64,000 nt of DNA. It comes from JABDJL01 sp963664065. Lineage in GTDB: Bacteria > Pseudomonadota > Gammaproteobacteria > Xanthomonadales > SZUA-36. Position 1 is the stretch's first letter. The number at the start of each line of letters is the position of its first letter. A model generated the notes under the pieces. The model was not told the origin of the DNA, did no database searches, and saw only the letters and a list, made by a program, of their open reading frames with translations. Positions 29,384 to 40,896 of the stretch are shown here, piece by piece. The stretch covers positions 434,001 to 498,000 of the forward strand of contig OY760942.1 of NCBI GenBank assembly GCA_963664065.1, read 5' to 3'. Both the position numbers and the translations under genes were made by a program.

Positions 29384-29634
29384 AAAAAGCAAAGCCGATC
29401 CTTGGCTTGAGCGCCCAACACAAGTTACCTGGAAGTCCACAACGGATTTCATACATAGCAACCGACTAGACCTAAAGTCTTAGAGTTCGTGATCAGCCAA
29501 TTAATGGCGATTACGTAGTTATTTTGTTGCGAATCAAGGCACGCGCTGTGATGAGGGAAGGCGCATACATCAAGTATGCAACTGACTGAAGAACAAGCGT
29601 AACGCAGAGTCGCGAGAAAAGAACCAATAAGCGA

Positions 29635-29711
<77 letters not shown>

Positions 29712-29966
29712 CTTTCGCGCTGCTCTTTGTTGGGAAACTGCTCGTTTATTGGTAATAAACTTCACAGTTCCCCGCCTCGATCAGAGAAAAAGTAGGTGAA
29801 ATGGTCCACGATAGATTTGCGATGCGCAAGCGTCCCATTGGGAGGATGCGCGGGATATTTTTCGGCTGACAAGGTGCATGACGACGAGCAAGGGATTGTA
29901 TAGAGACATACATGACCGAAGCGAGGAGGAATGTAACACCGTCAGCGGGAAAATAGACAAGTAGAC

Positions 29967-30042
29967 GGGGCCATAGCTCAGCTGGGAGAGCGCCTGCTTT
30001 GCACGCAGGAGGTCGGCGGTTCGATCCCGCCTGGCTCCACCA
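29967..30042 (+). tRNA. alaT: tRNA-Ala (TGC)
   Basis: A 76-base cloverleaf in the 16S-23S spacer with anticodon loop TTTGCAC (TGC), TPsiC GTTCGATCC, acceptor GGGGCCA pairing with TGGCTCC (with wobble), and encoded CCA. The Ile-Ala order is standard for this spacer type. Confidence 0.97.
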
Positions 30043-30136
30043 TCGTGGTTCAACAGAAAAGGTTGCTAAACAAGTTTATGGTCTGTGTTTCCGGATTCGG
30101 TTTCAGCGAAATGCTGTTGCCAGGAACACGGGCTTT

Positions 30137-30149
30137 GATCTTTAACAAT
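30137..30149 (+). promoter_or_regulatory. boxA antitermination site before 23S
   Basis: GATCTTTAACAAT is identical to the leader boxA and lies in the spacer between tRNA-Ala and 23S, where gammaproteobacteria often carry a second site. Confidence 0.82.
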
Positions 30150-30533
30150 ATGGTAGTTCTGTCAAGAGCGTCTTGGGTTCAGGACGGTTTTAAGCGTGAT
30201 TGTGATGACCATGCTTCTGACTGAAGTGGACACAAGACTGTGTCAGCGAGATGCAGATATCAATCGTCGTGTTGATTATCTGTTGGTGTTAGTCCGCTGG
30301 AGCTTAGCCGCGCCAGCGATGGTTAACCAGGAACTTGCTTCGAAAAGGCTGTCTTCATCCTTATACAAAAGTGAATACAGTTTCTACGAAGTGCTTTCAA
30401 AGATATTTTTTTGAGTACAAGGCGGAGAGTGCGCGAGACTCCAGGAGTGTAGCTACGCTACATGACTGGCGCGAGCAATCGATCCAACGAAGTAATCGAG
30501 AAAATAACGAAGAAAGAGGGTTTTGGGTTATAT

Positions 30534-33423
<2,890 letters not shown>

Positions 33424-33665
33424 TATAACACCAAAACCCTTTTGGCTTTGTCTTTTTCACGAATGACAGCGTTAGATTGTTCGCAGACAGCGGTCATGGA
33501 CTACATGTCCACTCCCGCAGTTCTGCTGCACAATCTGCCTTGTCCTCGTAAGAAATACATCGCCAAAAGTCATCTTTGTTAGACACTAGCTTTTGACAGA
33601 ATTACCTAATGTAGGGAGTGAGATTTAGTTCTTGCTCCTGTGGTTGAGCAATCAACCGACAAGCT

Positions 33666-33784
33666 TGCCTGGCGGCATTAGAGCATTGGTCCCACCTGAT
33701 CCCATTCCGAACTCAGCAGTGAAACGATGCATCGCCGATGGTAGTGCGGGGTTTCCCGTGCGAGAGTAGGTCACTGCCAGGCAT
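33666..33784 (+). rRNA. rrf: 5S ribosomal RNA
   Basis: TGCCTGGCGGCATTAG at the 5' end pairs with CTGCCAGGCA at the 3' end. The internal CCGAACTCAG and CGATGGTAGTG are standard 5S segments. It lies 242 bases behind 23S, and nothing else is recognisable in that spacer. Confidence 0.96.
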
Positions 33785-33797
33785 TAAACAGAAAGAG

Positions 33798-33826
33798 GCC
33801 CTGCGTGAAAGCGTGGGGTTTTTTAT
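33798..33826 (+). terminator. Terminator of the rRNA operon
   Basis: A stem with wobble pairs (CCCTGCG against CGTGGGG) is followed by TTTTTT directly behind 5S. Confidence 0.8.
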
Positions 33827-33852
33827 TGCCTGCATTATCGTTTTATTAAATG

Positions 33853-33884
33853 TCTTGACATTTCTTGACATGTCTTGATATTGT
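33853..33884 (+). promoter_or_regulatory. Promoter/operator of the toxin-antitoxin pair
   Basis: Three copies of TCTTGACAT (the third reads TCTTGATAT) start at 33853, 33863 and 33873, an exact ten-base period that places them on one face of the helix. They overlap TTGACA (33855-33860), an 18-base spacer and TATTGT (33879-33884). The antitoxin ATG follows six bases after the -10 with no Shine-Dalgarno sequence, so the transcript may be leaderless. Autoregulation by the ribbon-helix-helix antitoxin is inferred. Confidence 0.6.
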
Positions 33885-33890
33885 CTCTTC

Positions 33891-34103
33891 ATGGCTAAAA
33901 TCAAGATTAGTTCCAAAGTCGAGCAGCGGGAATGGGAAGCCTTGCAGGCGATTGCATATGAATCGCAACAGAGCATTGCAGGCTTGCTTTCCGAGGCAGT
34001 GGCGGACTATGTGCGCAAGCGCAGGCTTCGCCCGACTGTTCTTGCACATCTCGAAGATTCCATGAATGAAAACGAGGAACTGGGACGCCGCCTTGCCGAA
34101 TGA
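33891..34103 (+). CDS. Ribbon-helix-helix-type antitoxin of a Doc module
   Basis: A 70-residue protein beginning MAKIKISSKVEQREWEALQA, with a beta-strand and two-helix pattern like CopG/ribbon-helix-helix DNA-binding antitoxins. The C-terminal tail (LEDSMNENEELGRRLAE) probably binds the toxin. It precedes and overlaps the Doc-type toxin gene by 38 bases, the usual antitoxin-first order. Three phased repeats lie just upstream. The fold assignment rests on pattern and position, so the subfamily is uncertain. Confidence 0.78.
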   Translation: MAKIKISSKVEQREWEALQAIAYESQQSIAGLLSEAVADYVRKRRLRPTVLAHLEDSMNENEELGRRLAE

Positions 34104-34482
34104 GCGAATTCAGTTTCTGTCGCTTGATGAAGCCATTGCCATCCACCAGGGTTTGATTACGCGATTCGGGGGTTCTCCCGGTCTGCGCGATAAAGGACTT
34201 TTGCATAGCGCGCTGTTTCGCCCGCAAACAGGCTATTACAAGACCTTGCCCGAGATGACCGCTGCCTTGTTCGAATCACTGATCATCAATCACGCATTCC
34301 TTGATGGTAACAAGCGTGTCGCATTTTTCAGCTGCGATGTATTTCTTCGCCTGAACGGTTGGAAATTGCGGGTGAAACCAGACGCCGGTCATGAATTCAT
34401 AATCGGCACATTGAAGAGAGGTGAATGTACATATGAGAATCTACTGCCGTGGATACAGGCGAACATCAAGCCCTTGAGCTAG
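34066..34482 (+). CDS. doc: Doc-type Fic-domain toxin (death on curing)
   Basis: A 138-residue protein of the Fic/Doc family, whose Doc members inactivate EF-Tu by phosphorylation. The active-site motif is HAFLDGNKRVAF near residues 78-89, with the His and the DGNKR loop intact. The N-terminal FLSLDEAIAIHQGLI is typical of Doc. The ATG at 34066 overlaps the antitoxin gene; a TTG further in is an alternative start, because the first dozen residues are not family-like. Context with an upstream small antitoxin supports a toxin-antitoxin role. Length is normal and no lesion is seen. Confidence 0.86.
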   Translation: MKTRNWDAALPNERIQFLSLDEAIAIHQGLITRFGGSPGLRDKGLLHSALFRPQTGYYKTLPEMTAALFESLIINHAFLDGNKRVAFFSCDVFLRLNGWKLRVKPDAGHEFIIGTLKRGECTYENLLPWIQANIKPLS

Positions 34483-34537
34483 CAGTGAAACATTGCTCGC
34501 AGCAGTTTAAGATCCTTGCCATTATTAGGAACACGGA

Positions 34538-34586
34538 GTCAGAGTAAAGTGCCAGGGTAATTACTCCGGCGCTTTACTCACACCCC
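34538..34586. repeat. Dispersed repeat, copy C, as a hairpin
   Basis: GTCAGAGTAAAGTGCCAGGG (34538-34557) is followed by an imperfect inverted copy to about 34586. It lies in the gap between the toxin gene and the hypothetical gene. Confidence 0.7.
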
Positions 34587-34637
34587 GTCTTCTCGGTATC
34601 TTTTCTCACCTTCTGGCAAAACTGAAAACAATCCATC

Positions 34638-35168
34638 ATGTCTTTTAAGCATTTCGAACAGGATCATCCAGGGTATTACGCCTCTTTCGACAAAGATAAA
34701 CGCCGTTTTTACCGGCGAGTTTGCCTGGTGCCCGATGGTACCCGAATACCGGGATGCGCCTGCCTGGGTGACAAACGTGTGCGGGATTTCGACGGATTTT
34801 TTCATTTGCGTGAAATTTACAATCACCTGGAGGCCACGGGCGTTGAACCGCAAACGGTCGCTTTTGAGGACATCTGGTACAACAGTCAGTATCCGGGAAA
34901 CCGGGAAGACGAGATTCAAAAAAATGATGCCCGTTTTCAGAAAGCCGATATCAGGTTTCCGGGCATCTTGTCGCCGATCAAAAATCCCGACAACAAGCCT
35001 TACCGTATGCTTGATGGCCGAAGGCCCTTGTGGAAGCAGCAGGAAGCAGGTGCCAATGAAGGATTGTTCTTTGTCGTTCCTGAAGAAGAAGCATTTGATT
35101 TCTTTTGGATGGTGCTGTCACTTGAGGCAGTCATGGAACACATGAAGGGAAAGCTGGGGTCAGAGTAA
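34638..35168 (+). CDS. Hypothetical protein, 176 residues
   Basis: I do not recognise the family. The protein begins MSFKHFEQDHPGYYASFDK, is rich in Phe, Tyr, Trp, Asp and Glu, has no signal peptide or membrane segment, and is probably a soluble alpha/beta cytoplasmic protein. A CACLGDKRVRDFDGFF stretch and LRPLWKQQ-like segments show no known catalytic motif. The last residues (KLGSE) and the TAA stop come from copy D of the dispersed repeat at 35159, so the natural C-terminus may have been replaced by the repeat. It may share a transcript with the downstream symporter. Confidence 0.6.
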   Translation: MSFKHFEQDHPGYYASFDKDKRRFYRRVCLVPDGTRIPGCACLGDKRVRDFDGFFHLREIYNHLEATGVEPQTVAFEDIWYNSQYPGNREDEIQKNDARFQKADIRFPGILSPIKNPDNKPYRMLDGRRPLWKQQEAGANEGLFFVVPEEEAFDFFWMVLSLEAVMEHMKGKLGSE

Positions 35169-35181
35169 AGTGCCAGAGTAA
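35159..35181 (+). repeat. Dispersed repeat, copy D
   Basis: GTCAGAGTAAAGTGCCAGAG plus TAA. It supplies the stop codon of the upstream hypothetical gene and abuts the N-terminal coding region of the symporter, where an upstream in-frame stretch (HQIYADLGYAT) lacks a start codon. Confidence 0.75.
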
Positions 35182-35216
35182 ATCACCAGATTTATGCTGA
35201 CCTCGGATATGCCACC

Positions 35217-36629
35217 ATGCTAGCCGCCATCGTACTGACAGTTACCATCGTATTCTGTGTGGTTTTCTTCCTCGTCTCGTGGCGTGTCAAAGACTCGGCT
35301 AGCAGCAGCTTTGCAATGTATGCAATCGGCGGTGGCGCTTTGCCGCTGTACCTGGTTCTGTTCAGCGATATCGCGACAATCATGGGTGCCGGCAACTTCA
35401 TTGGGCACGCCACATCCGGCTTTGAGAAAGGCATCAGTCACATACCATTTATCATCGGTGAACAGGGTTCAAAAATCGTATTTGCCCTGGTGTTCGCAGG
35501 CTTCGCCGGCCGGTTTGCCTATATTACGGTGTCCGACCTGATGTATGACTTGCTGCATCGGGACAGGATCACCAAGGCCATCACCGGCATATTGACCGGC
35601 TCGATCATGCTGGCCTGGCTGGGAGGACAGGCGATGGGCCTGGGGTATATTTTTTAGCAATTCACGGATATCAATCCGGTACCGGTGATCATATTTTTCA
35701 ATGCAGTATTCATACTCTACACGTACCTGGGTGGTGTCCTTTCAGTCGTCTGGACCGATTTTATACAGGGTGTCATGGTTGTTGTGTTTGGCTTTATTTT
35801 CTACTGTTTTGCACTTGCACCAGTGCATTGGAATATTGCGGAGCTGGGAACAAATCTGACCGAGGTTGCAGGGCCTGAGTTCTGGGATTTCAGCCGTGTG
35901 CCCATCAAAACCATGCTCGCCAATTTCACGACCGGCATCTTTGGTGTGCTGGCTGCCCAGGTGTACTGGCAACGATGTTTTGCGGCTAAAGATGCAAAAA
36001 CAGCCCGTAACGCAATGCTGATCAGTGGTGTCCTGGTCATGGTGCTGGTCACCCTGACCGCCTTTGTGGGAATGACCGCGAAGTCTCTGAACCCGGACCT
36101 TGATCCGTCACTGGCGATGCCGTGGCTGATGATGAACTATGTACCAATGTGGGCCGTCGCAGTAGTTTATTCGCTGGTGCTGGCGGCGGCGATGTCATCG
36201 GCTGATTCCATGTTAAATGCCAATGCGATCATTGTTGTTAATGATGTCATTCGCCCGTTCAGGCCGGATACACCAGATCATTTGCTGGTCGCATGGACAA
36301 AGCGAGCTACAATAATTATCGGAGTTGTTGCATGCGGGCTGGCTTTGTACGCGGAGTCCATCATTGGAATGTTTGCCAAAGCCTACACAATGGCCGGTGG
36401 TGGTGGTGTTCCGGTCCTGATTGTGGGTCTGTTGTGGAAAGCTTCTCAAGACCCCTTCCGCCCCGGCGAGAAAAACTCCAGATTGACGCCCCGGGGTGTA
36501 CGCACTGCCGTGGTCACTGGTGCAGCCGTGTCTTTGTTGTTCGGGATTCTCTGGGGAATCCTTGTTTCAGCCACGATGGCTGTCCTGGTATCCATGTTGA
36601 CAAAAGACCCCGTGCTGTTTCCGGAATAG
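35217..36629 (+). pseudogene. Sodium:solute symporter (SSS family) with in-frame TAG
   Basis: A polytopic carrier of about 470 residues with the LeuT-like fold. Recognisable segments are GAGNFIGHATSGFEKG, LGGVLSVVWTDFIQG and AAMSSADSMLNANAIIVVNDV. The frame is interrupted by TAG at 35655-35657 after GLGYIF and continues unchanged as QFTDINPVPVIIFFNAVF. CAG to TAG is the simplest change. Codons before the ATG at 35217 read NHQIYADLGYAT, which resembles the family N-terminus but has no start, so the 5' end may have been lost to repeat copy D. Substrate unknown. As read, only a 146-residue fragment would be made. Confidence 0.82.
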
Positions 36630-36751
36630 GAACTCGGCCGGTCTCTGTTTTTGTGTTGATAGCCCTTTCAAAATTCAGTTCGAGCCGTCCTTTCAGTGTG
36701 TACTTCCAATACTGATATATACTCGGCGTGCGTAAGTGATTGAGTGGTGTT

Positions 36752-37816
36752 ATGAGAATCGAGAACGACGTCAAGCTGGATTTTGCAGATGTACTTATTC
36801 GTCCCAAGCGCAGCACTTTAACGAGCCGGAAGAATGTCGAGCTTGAACGCAGTTTCACGTTCATTCACAGCGGTCGTGACTGGACTGGTATTCCGATCGC
36901 AGCAGCGAATATGGACACCACAGGCACATTCGAAATGGCTCGTGCGCTGGCCAGGCATAAAATGATCACCGCCTTGCACAAACACTATTCTGTGACGGAT
37001 CTGAAAACGTTTTTTGCTGATTTTGACCAGCCCGACTATGTGGCCTACTCGCTGGGCATACGCGATGAGGATTTTGCGAAATTAAACACCGTACTTGATG
37101 CCGGCATCGGGGATCAATTCAATTTCATAGTCCTGGATGTGCCCAATGCCTATCTCGAAAGGTTTATTTTGAATGTCGAAAAACTTCGGAACCTTTGTCC
37201 CGGGCACACGATCATTGCTGGGAATTGTGTCACCAATGAAATCACCGAAGAAATCCTGCTGCGCGGCGCTGACGTTGTCAAAGTGGGCATTGGCAGCGGA
37301 AGTATTTGCACCACCCGCAGGATGACCGGGGTGGGCTACCCGCAACTGAGTGCCGTGATCGAGTGTTCCGATGCAGCGCATGGGATCAGCAACCCCGACA
37401 CAGGGGTTGGGCTCGTCATGTCTGACGGTGGTGCTGTGCATCCAAGCGATGCGGCGAAGGCGTTCTGCGGAGGCGCCGATTTCCTGATGAGCGGGCAATT
37501 TTTCTCGGGCTTCGAGCAGTCAGGTGGAAAACTCATTGAAAAAGACGGACTCAAGTTCAAACAGTACTATGGAATGAGTTCGACCGAGGCGATGAACAGA
37601 CACTACGGGAGTGTTGCCAAACATCGTGCTAGCGAAGGCCGCGAGCTAATGTTGCCCTTTAAGGGGGATGTCAATGATTTTGTTGATGAATTGTTCGGTT
37701 CATTGCGAAGCACAGCGACTTATATTGGTGCCCTTAAACTCAAGGAGTTCTCAAAACGCACAACGTTTCTTCGAGTGAACAATCAATTGAATCTCTCTCT
37801 GGAGAAATACGAGTAA
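36752..37816 (+). CDS. guaC: GMP reductase
   Basis: A 354-residue enzyme that deaminates GMP reductively to IMP with NADPH in purine salvage. The N-terminus RIENDVKLDFADVLIRPKRS is close to E. coli GuaC. The catalytic Cys lies in GIGSGSICTTRRMTGVGYPQL, and VMSDGGAVHPSDAAKAF follows. The ATG at 36752 is chosen because it matches the family start; the TTG at 36740 would add four residues. It is not IMP dehydrogenase: there is no CBS pair and the length is short. The 260 bases between it and the convergent sat gene hold a perfect nine-bp hairpin (37940-37962) without a T-run, and no gene. Confidence 0.94.
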   Translation: MRIENDVKLDFADVLIRPKRSTLTSRKNVELERSFTFIHSGRDWTGIPIAAANMDTTGTFEMARALARHKMITALHKHYSVTDLKTFFADFDQPDYVAYSLGIRDEDFAKLNTVLDAGIGDQFNFIVLDVPNAYLERFILNVEKLRNLCPGHTIIAGNCVTNEITEEILLRGADVVKVGIGSGSICTTRRMTGVGYPQLSAVIECSDAAHGISNPDTGVGLVMSDGGAVHPSDAAKAFCGGADFLMSGQFFSGFEQSGGKLIEKDGLKFKQYYGMSSTEAMNRHYGSVAKHRASEGRELMLPFKGDVNDFVDELFGSLRSTATYIGALKLKEFSKRTTFLRVNNQLNLSLEKYE

Positions 37817-38076
37817 GGCTTAGCCTGATTTATTTTTGAATGGCATTATTCCCCGGAGTTTTTATTCAAAGCCTGGTTTCGACCACAGGCCAGTGAAGCA
37901 CTCAAGAGCTGAGCGTGCCCGCCCCGCCTTGCTCGAATTCGATTCCGATGCCTTCGGAATCGACAGACTTCCCGTGCCGCCTCCCTGATCTTTTTGACTG
38001 CCATTTCCGCTTCAGTGTACGTGGCCTGCAATGCCAGTGAAAGTTTCGAATCCGCAGTGCCGGAAGCAATTGTTAT

Positions 38077-39261
38077 TCAGGTCTCGGCCGAATAATAATC
38101 CATCAATATCTGCGCCACTTCCGGTCGCGAAAACTCCGGTGGTGGTGCAATGCCGTCTCCCAGCATTTGGCGAACCTTTGTGCCTGATAGCAAAACATAA
38201 TCCTGCGGAGTGTGATCAGGCGCTTCACGCATCATCACCACCTTGTTAAGTTTTTTTGACCAGGCCGTGTGGTCGGCACTGAAGATCTCGATGTCCAGCC
38301 CTCCTTCCGGAACCTGTTCAAAAATGGCCTGCGCATCAAACGGACCATAATAGTCACCGACACCGGCATGATCACGCCCGACAATCAGGTGAGTGGCACC
38401 CATGTTCTGACGGAAAATTGCGTGAAGTATCGCCTCGCGTGGACCGGCATACAGCATGTCAAAGCCATAACCGTTCACCATTACCGTGTTTTCAGGGAAA
38501 TACAACTCAACCATTTTACGGATGCAGGCATCACGCACATCGGCAGGGACATCGCCGGGTTTCACTTTTCCCAGCAGCATGTGAATGACAATACCGTCTG
38601 CAGCGAGGCGGTCTTTGGCCATACGGCACAGTTCTTCGTGGGCCAGGTGCATCGGGTTGCGTGTTTGGAACGCCACTACTTTTTCCCAGCCCCTCCTTGC
38701 GATTTCTTCGCGAATTTCCACAGCGGTCTTAAAGGTGCCTTCAAACTCGGATTCAAAGTAACTCAAGTTGAGGACCTGTATGGGTCCGGATATGCAATAG
38801 CTACCGAGCCCTTTGAATACAGCCACACCCGGGTGAGAATTATCCGTAGTGCCGTAGACCTGCCGGGTCATGGTTTCGATCTGTTCGGCTGAAACTGCCT
38901 CGACGACTGCAACATCCATGATGGCAATGACCGGTCGGTGTTCAACATTCGGGTCACGCAAGGCGATGCGATTGGCGCCTTCGATGGCAGAGATGTCATT
39001 GCTCAGGTTCAGCACGGGCACCGGCCAGAACAGGCCATCAACGGTTTGCATGTACTCTGAAACACTGAGTGCATCGGCCAGGTTCATGTAGCCATTGAGA
39101 GGTGTAAAATAACCTCCGCCAAGCATTACGGCATTGGCCGCAGCCGCTGAATTCAGTTCAAGCGACGGCAGGTTTTCAGCTTCGACGAGAAGTTGTTCCC
39201 TTTGCCTGGCATCTGTTACCAGCAGGGGATTAAGGACATCCGCCCGGTGTGGTCTGATCAT
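38077..39261 (-). CDS. sat: Sulfate adenylyltransferase (ATP sulfurylase, PUA-like type)
   Basis: A 394-residue homo-oligomeric ATP sulfurylase that activates sulfate to adenylyl sulfate. The ATP-binding motif FQTRNPMHLAHE carries the QxRN and HxxH elements, GRDHAGVGDYYGPFDAQ is the second signature, and LLSGTKVRQML is near the C-terminus. It is the Sat type, not the CysN/CysD type. The ATG at 39261 lies one base from the cysC stop, so cysC and sat form an operon transcribed leftward. Together they make PAPS for assimilation or sulfation. The coding sequence is complete. Confidence 0.94.
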   Translation of the reverse strand: MIRPHRADVLNPLLVTDARQREQLLVEAENLPSLELNSAAAANAVMLGGGYFTPLNGYMNLADALSVSEYMQTVDGLFWPVPVLNLSNDISAIEGANRIALRDPNVEHRPVIAIMDVAVVEAVSAEQIETMTRQVYGTTDNSHPGVAVFKGLGSYCISGPIQVLNLSYFESEFEGTFKTAVEIREEIARRGWEKVVAFQTRNPMHLAHEELCRMAKDRLAADGIVIHMLLGKVKPGDVPADVRDACIRKMVELYFPENTVMVNGYGFDMLYAGPREAILHAIFRQNMGATHLIVGRDHAGVGDYYGPFDAQAIFEQVPEGGLDIEIFSADHTAWSKKLNKVVMMREAPDHTPQDYVLLSGTKVRQMLGDGIAPPPEFSRPEVAQILMDYYSAET

Positions 39262-39262
39262 C

Positions 39263-39910
39263 TTAGTAAAGCGCAGCGGCGTTCTTGAGTGCTTCTGTTT
39301 GAATGAAGCCGTTTGCCTGCAAATGATCCAGTATGATTTGCACTTCCTGTTCCAGGGTCATTTCATCGGTGTGCAGATGAATCTCCGGATTAAGCGGCGC
39401 TTCATACGGGTCATCGATGCCGGTAAAGTTTTTGATCTCACCGGCACGTGCCTTCTTATACAGACCTTTAGGGTCGCGTTTCTCAGCTACTGCCAGTGAG
39501 CAATCAACAAAAACCTCGATAAAGTCGAGACCAGCCTGATCGTGCAACTCGCGCACTTCATCCCGGTCGTTCTTGTAAGGGCTAATAAAGCTCGACAGTG
39601 AAATCGTACCGGCGTCACCAAACAACTTGGCAACCTCACCGATGCGTCGAATGTTTTCAGAGCGGTCTGCTTCCGAAAAACCCAGGTTCTTGTTGATACC
39701 GAGGCGGACATTGTCACCATCAAGCCGGTAGGACAGCTTGCCCAGCTTGAACAGGGCACGCTCGAGCGCTATTGCAATGGTGCTCTTCCCACTGCCGGAC
39801 AATCCAGTGAACCATATGGTTGTGCCGCGTTGTTGGAGAATCTGGTAACGGTCCTGGCGCGAAACCTCGCCTTCCTGCCAGGTCACATTGGTCGCTTTCT
39901 GATCGGTCAT
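39263..39910 (-). CDS. cysC: Adenylylsulfate kinase
   Basis: A 215-residue kinase that phosphorylates APS to PAPS. The P-loop is WFTGLSGSGKSTIA (about residues 33-46), followed by RLDGDNVRLGINKNLGFS, SSFISPYKNDRDEVR, DPKGLYKKARAGEIKNFTG and DPYEAP, all standard for CysC. It is upstream of sat in the same operon with a one-base gap. Length is normal. Confidence 0.95.
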   Translation of the reverse strand: MTDQKATNVTWQEGEVSRQDRYQILQQRGTTIWFTGLSGSGKSTIAIALERALFKLGKLSYRLDGDNVRLGINKNLGFSEADRSENIRRIGEVAKLFGDAGTISLSSFISPYKNDRDEVRELHDQAGLDFIEVFVDCSLAVAEKRDPKGLYKKARAGEIKNFTGIDDPYEAPLNPEIHLHTDEMTLEQEVQIILDHLQANGFIQTEALKNAAALY

Positions 39911-39951
39911 ATTTCTTATCCTGTAATTTCCAATTCAATCCTGTTGCTGCT

Positions 39952-40548
39952 TCATTTGTTGATAAACCCGTTGCTCAGCAGGGCAGTGCATTTTTGGATC
40001 ACATCAAATAAATCCATTTCCGGGTCCCGAACTATCAATTCCCCCCAGGCGTTACATATACCTATGACGGCCTGGGCGGCAAAACGGCAATCTGTTGTTT
40101 CACGCACCGCACCGCTTTGGACACCCTGTTCAAAAATCCCTTCCAATTTCTGCCGGTAACCACTGCCCAGCCTGTAAAGTTTCTCGCGCTTGGCCTTGGG
40201 AAGATAAAGCCGTTCAGCGTGGTACACCTTCAAAGCACCGTTGTGCTCGCGATATTTGCTGACGTGCGAGGTAATCGTTGCAATCAACTTGGCCTCGAAA
40301 GGCTGTTCACTGGCCGCAATGGTGTCCATTTGCTGTACGTAGTCACGCATCGCATAAAGGCAGACTTCAACCAGTGCTTCCTCCTTCGACTTGAAGTAGT
40401 AATACAGGCTGCCTTGCTTGATGCCCAGGTGCTCCGCAATGTCACCCGTACTCGACCCGTGGTAACCCTTTTCAGCAAATACAGCAGCCGCAGAACGAAT
40501 GGCGTCCTGCCGGTGTTGATGGTATTTGCCGGTGGCTGTGTTTGGCAC
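39952..40548 (-). CDS. TetR-family transcriptional regulator
   Basis: A 198-residue regulator with an N-terminal helix-turn-helix (AAAVFAEKGYHGSSTGDIAEHLGIKQGSLYYYFKSKEEAL, residues about 19-58) and a variable ligand-binding domain. The GTG at 40548 follows GGAAGA. It is divergent from a small gene and the FadJ-like gene, a common arrangement for acyl-CoA-responsive TetR repressors of beta-oxidation genes. Control of that neighbour is inferred. The 183-base AT-rich gap (40549-40731) should hold the operators. Confidence 0.88.
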   Translation of the reverse strand: MPNTATGKYHQHRQDAIRSAAAVFAEKGYHGSSTGDIAEHLGIKQGSLYYYFKSKEEALVEVCLYAMRDYVQQMDTIAASEQPFEAKLIATITSHVSKYREHNGALKVYHAERLYLPKAKREKLYRLGSGYRQKLEGIFEQGVQSGAVRETTDCRFAAQAVIGICNAWGELIVRDPEMDLFDVIQKCTALLSNGFINK

Positions 40549-40731
40549 GCTGGTGTCTTCCAGGTAAATAAATTCTAATTCTATAGGTCTATTGAAAATA
40601 TATCAATGGCTTTAATTAATAGTTATATAACAATCATGTAAAAATATAAAATATCAATAAATCAGTTGAAAAGGAGTTTTTCGCGAGCTCGTGACGGAAA
40701 GCATAGATAAGAAGATCCAGGAGAGATATTT

Positions 40732-40893
40732 ATGTTTATTAGTCCGGCCAGGATGGCAAGCCGATTCCCTTGGCCCCTTGATCGTTTGCCATTTCGTTAT
40801 TTTCCTGTGATGGTGACAATCCTGCATGTAATGGACCGCGTGTCGTCGTTGTCGATGAACACGATTGAAGCATTGAACATATTTCTGGAGTGA
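40732..40893 (+). CDS. Small 53-residue protein upstream of fadJ
   Basis: A short frame begins with ATG at 40732, seven bases after a good ribosome site (GGAGAG), and ends with TGA three bases before the fadJ ATG. The sequence starts MFISPARMASRFPWPLDR and ends SLSMNTIEALNIFLE, with a weakly hydrophobic middle (FPVMVTILHVM). The fadJ ribosome site lies within its last codons, so the two would be translationally coupled. I know no family. It may be a real micro-protein, a regulatory upstream frame, or a degraded gene. Confidence 0.5.
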   Translation: MFISPARMASRFPWPLDRLPFRYFPVMVTILHVMDRVSSLSMNTIEALNIFLE

Positions 40894-40896
40894 GGC

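Noticed and set aside
33853..33881. Short CRISPR-like array
   Set aside because: The three repeats are nine bases at a ten-base period, with no spacers and no cas genes; they fit an operator.
37940..37962. Perfect nine-bp hairpin between guaC and sat as a structured RNA or terminator
   Set aside because: It has no T-run on either side and no further structure or motif that would define an RNA class.
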